A stretch of DNA of 6,339 nucleotides from Clostridiales bacterium (lineage in GTDB: Bacteria > Bacillota > Clostridia > Lachnospirales > WRAX01), in assembly GCA_031277155.1 (NCBI GenBank), contig JAITMW010000043.1:1-6339 (forward strand), written 5' to 3'. The notes beneath the pieces were generated by a model that was not told the DNA's origin, did not search any database, and was given only the letters and a program-made list of their open reading frames with translations. Position 1 is the first letter of the stretch; every line of letters starts with the position of its first letter. Positions 5,737-6,339 of this stretch are shown here, piece after piece. The position numbers were made by a program, and so were the translations under genes.

Positions 5737-6339
5737 TTATTTTACCGCAATCAACATTGCGTAAGGAAATATAATTTCAAATTCGCTGCCGCACTTTGTC
5801 TTTACTAAATCAAGAAATTTATCAACATCTCTTTTGATTGAATCATCAATATTTACTGCAAAATCTGCATTGCTTATGTTTACGAGAAATGCCATCGCCT
5901 TTTGCGCTGACCATTTTTCCACACCATGACACTCAACTTCTCTTGAATATCTAAATCGTCCAAAGGACTTTATTCTGTCAACATACGATTTTTTGTCATT
6001 ATGAACCGGGGGAGCTTCCTGCGAATACCAAATTTCAGAGCATTTATTTCTTAGCGCGAGAAAGGCTTTTTCAATCTCCCAATCAATTATAGGGGGCAGC
6101 GCAAAATCATATATTGCCAAAACGCCGCCGGGCTTGAGAATCCTGTAAAATTCAGCCAAAGAGCTGTCAATATCCATCCAGTGAAATGCCTGGGAAACGG
6201 TGATTATATCGGCATAGTCCTCAGGGAGATTTGTCTCATTTGATACGCCTTTAGAAAAGGCAATGCTGTCACAGCTGACATTCTTTTCAGCTATTGTCCT
6301 CATGTCGTCATTCGGCTCTATGCCTATGATTTTGGCGGC
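5737..6339 (-). CDS. Class I SAM-dependent methyltransferase, C-terminal 200 residues, cut by the window edge
   Basis: The frame is open from the right edge to a TAA at 5737-5739. The visible part starts AAKIIGIEPNDDMR, which is the second strand of the class I methyltransferase fold with the acidic residue that binds the SAM ribose. The glycine-rich motif I must lie just off the window, so the ATG at 6301-6303 is internal and not the start. Next come the YADIITVSQAFHWM strand (motif IV region) and LAEFYRILKPGGVLAIYDF (in part, motif post-II), as in Methyltransf_11 proteins such as trans-aconitate methyltransferase relatives. The C-terminal half is a variable substrate-binding part ending in FPYAMLIAVK. 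The substrate cannot be told. By hand count 5761-6120 is about 37% G+C against about 62% for 5341-5520 in degV, which hints at a different origin. It is 24 nt upstream of degV and may be cotranscribed. Confidence 0.88.
   Translation of the reverse strand, partial: AAKIIGIEPNDDMRTIAEKNVSCDSIAFSKGVSNETNLPEDYADIITVSQAFHWMDIDSSLAEFYRILKPGGVLAIYDFALPPIIDWEIEKAFLALRNKCSEIWYSQEAPPVHNDKKSYVDRIKSFGRFRYSREVECHGVEKWSAQKAMAFLVNISNADFAVNIDDSIKRDVDKFLDLVKTKCGSEFEIIFPYAMLIAVK
5742..5764 (-). other. Hairpin over the methyltransferase stop region, upstream of degV
   Basis: On the minus strand TTAC-GCAAT pairs with ATTGC-G-GTAA around a GTTG loop: nine base pairs with one bulged G. It covers the last codons of the methyltransferase and ends just before its stop. 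No U-run follows, so it is not a standard terminator. It could be an RNA processing or stability element between the two genes, or chance. Confidence 0.35.

Noticed and set aside
5737..5830. Internal promoter in front of degV
   Set aside because: TAAAAT-like -10 words exist in the AT-rich tail, but no acceptable -35 box lies at a 16-18 bp distance.
6301..6303. ATG as the start of the methyltransferase
   Set aside because: The frame stays open upstream and encodes the conserved IIGIEPN strand of the fold, so the true start is off the window.
1..6339. tRNA, rRNA, CRISPR array, insertion sequence, attachment site or riboswitch
   Set aside because: No cloverleaf, repeat-spacer pattern, transposase, terminal repeats or long structured leader was seen; nearly all of the window is coding.

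Overview
The window looks like a piece of a Clostridia-type (Firmicutes) chromosome. The reasons are strong purine-rich Shine-Dalgarno sites, sigma-A-like promoters with 17-bp spacers, a LigA whose active-site wording resembles one I recall from clostridial genomes, a DegV/FakB-type protein, and a membrane sensor with a common Firmicutes-style N-terminus. This placement is inference and no species can be named.

Layout from left to right: (1) positions 1-441, minus strand, the N-terminal 147 residues of a membrane-anchored sensory protein that runs off the left edge. (2) A 194-bp divergent intergenic region with two back-to-back promoters, one for the sensor (495-523, minus) and one for ligA (580-608, plus). 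(3) ligA, NAD-dependent DNA ligase, plus strand, best start ATG 636, ending at 2594. (4) A tightly packed minus-strand run, read right to left: a class I SAM methyltransferase (5737-6339, cut by the right edge), a DegV-family lipid-binding protein (4897-5712), an RluB/RsuA-type rRNA pseudouridine synthase (4181-4900), an alpha/beta hydrolase (3273-4184) and an Est30/YvaK-like carboxylesterase (2581-3264). The last gene meets ligA tail to tail with a 14-bp overlap.

The run from degV to the hydrolases is almost certainly one transcription unit. degV to the synthase overlaps through TTGA and the synthase to the first hydrolase through ATGA. The two hydrolases either overlap through GTGA or sit 8 nt apart, depending on the start used. 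The methyltransferase lies 24 nt upstream of degV on the same strand but is much more AT-rich, so it may be a later arrival. A candidate terminator for this unit lies inside the 3' end of ligA. Two hydrolases downstream of a DegV (FakB-like) protein invite a fatty-acid salvage hypothesis, but the DegV lacks the C-terminal His-Gly-Pro-Gly loop of characterised fatty-acid binders, so the ligand is open.

I found no tRNA, rRNA, CRISPR array, insertion sequence or phage feature. Most of the window is ordinary housekeeping and metabolic coding sequence. The items worth a second look are the variant LigA active site, the DegV/hydrolase cluster, the overlap-coupled gene chain with mixed start codons, the terminator embedded in ligA, and the compositional break at the methyltransferase.
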